Below, one piece after another: positions 63,714 through 64,000 of a DNA stretch of 64,000 nucleotides. A program made the position numbers and the translations under genes. Origin of the DNA: Amphritea atlantica (GTDB lineage Bacteria > Pseudomonadota > Gammaproteobacteria > Pseudomonadales > Balneatricaceae); contig CP073344.1 of assembly GCA_024397875.1 (NCBI GenBank), forward strand, positions 673,001 to 737,000, in the 5' to 3' direction. Position 1 is the first letter of the stretch; the number at the start of each line of letters is the position of its first letter. The notes under the pieces are model-generated. The model did no database searches. It was not told the DNA's origin and saw only the letters and a list, made by a program, of their open reading frames with translations.

Positions 63714-64000
63714 TTCCCGCGATTGTTTTCACATCAAAATATATACTCTAGTTGAATAAAATGACATCGGCATGTTTTTATGCCGTTTTTTAGTCAATAT
63801 GGTCTTTTGATTTTTTGTGAAAAATCAAAAATGGTTTTTGAAATTTCTACAAATCATCAATATTAAATATTGAAAATTCTAAAAATCATCAAAATTAAAT
63901 GTTGATATGTATATTTATATTCAAAATTAAATTTTGATATTTGTATATTTTTTGTACAAAAAAGTCGCGATATGTGATAAAAATAGAGGGGTAGTCAAAG
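63714..64000. other. AT-rich non-coding end region
   Basis: No ORF is supported. It contains a T/A-rich hairpin (TTTTGATTTTT / AAAAATCAAAA at 63805-63830) and the five-unit dyad array described separately. The downstream gene would be outside the window. Confidence 0.5.
63795..63936. repeat. array of five 15-bp dyads at 31-32-bp spacing
   Basis: Units start at 63795, 63826, 63858, 63890 and 63922: CAATATGGTCTTTTG, CAAAAATGGTTTTTG, CAATATTAAATATTG, CAAAATTAAATGTTG, CAAAATTAAATTTTG. Steps are 31, 32, 32 and 32 bases. Spacers between units 2-3 and 3-4 share a CTA-AAATCAT-like pattern. The helical phasing suggests cooperative binding of a DNA-binding protein on one face. Confidence 0.65.

Noticed and set aside
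63826..63936. CRISPR array
   Set aside because: Repeats of only 15 bp with similar rather than unique spacers, and no cas genes in the window.

Overview
The window looks like a chromosomal segment of a marine-type gammaproteobacterium, most likely in or near the Oceanospirillaceae. This is inferred from the PqqA/PqqE type, the ydbH-ynbE-ydbL trio, glycine-cleavage GcvP, SbcCD and many small transport/regulator pairs; no rRNA or other taxonomic marker is present. Genes sit densely on both strands, separated by clear intrinsic terminators and by several families of short dispersed repeats.

Positions 1-13.6 kb form one functional block for periplasmic quinoprotein alcohol oxidation. It holds the end of a PQQ-associated ABC transporter (binding protein and PedC-like permease), a HupE/UreJ-type membrane protein, an exported VOC protein, a tiny pqqA on the minus strand, a PQQ alcohol dehydrogenase with the Asp-Tyr-Asp signature of lanthanide-dependent enzymes, its cytochrome c, a XoxJ-like binding protein, a sigma54-dependent activator, and pqqBCDE. 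Well-formed -24/-12 (sigma54) promoters precede pqqA, the dehydrogenase and pqqB, so cofactor synthesis, enzyme and activator look like one regulon.

Positions 13.6-24.7 kb hold an orphan homoprotocatechuate 2,3-dioxygenase, an AraC regulator, a decayed GNAT gene, a 2-oxoglutarate/Fe(II) oxygenase, a TRIC/UPF0126 membrane protein, a GGDEF cyclase and sbcDC. Positions 25.4-30.9 kb form a catabolic unit: porin, LysR regulator, and a leader ORF-MFS-FAA hydrolase-cyclase operon. One 39-bp sequence shared by the porin and operon promoters is a likely common operator.

Positions 31-44.6 kb carry a DUF945 protein, LysR/EamA and TetR/EamA pairs, and a LuxR regulator-aldehyde dehydrogenase-kinase/phospho-lyase fusion set that could take an amino alcohol to a carboxylic acid. 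Relics lie here too: an IS3-type orfA and the joined tails of choline-sulfatase and a BCCT transporter. Positions 44.7-49.4 kb hold an AT-rich TPR/ankyrin gene and a MobA-like flavin monooxygenase.

Positions 49.5-63.7 kb are mostly housekeeping and envelope: gcvP, an OprC/NosA-type copper receptor, an LpxR-like lipid A deacylase, a DsbB-like protein, ydbL-ynbE-ydbH, an O-methyltransferase, rmuC and a gamma-glutamylcyclotransferase-fold protein. The last 200 bases contain an AT-rich array of 15-bp dyads at 31-32-bp spacing, which probably controls a gene just outside the window.
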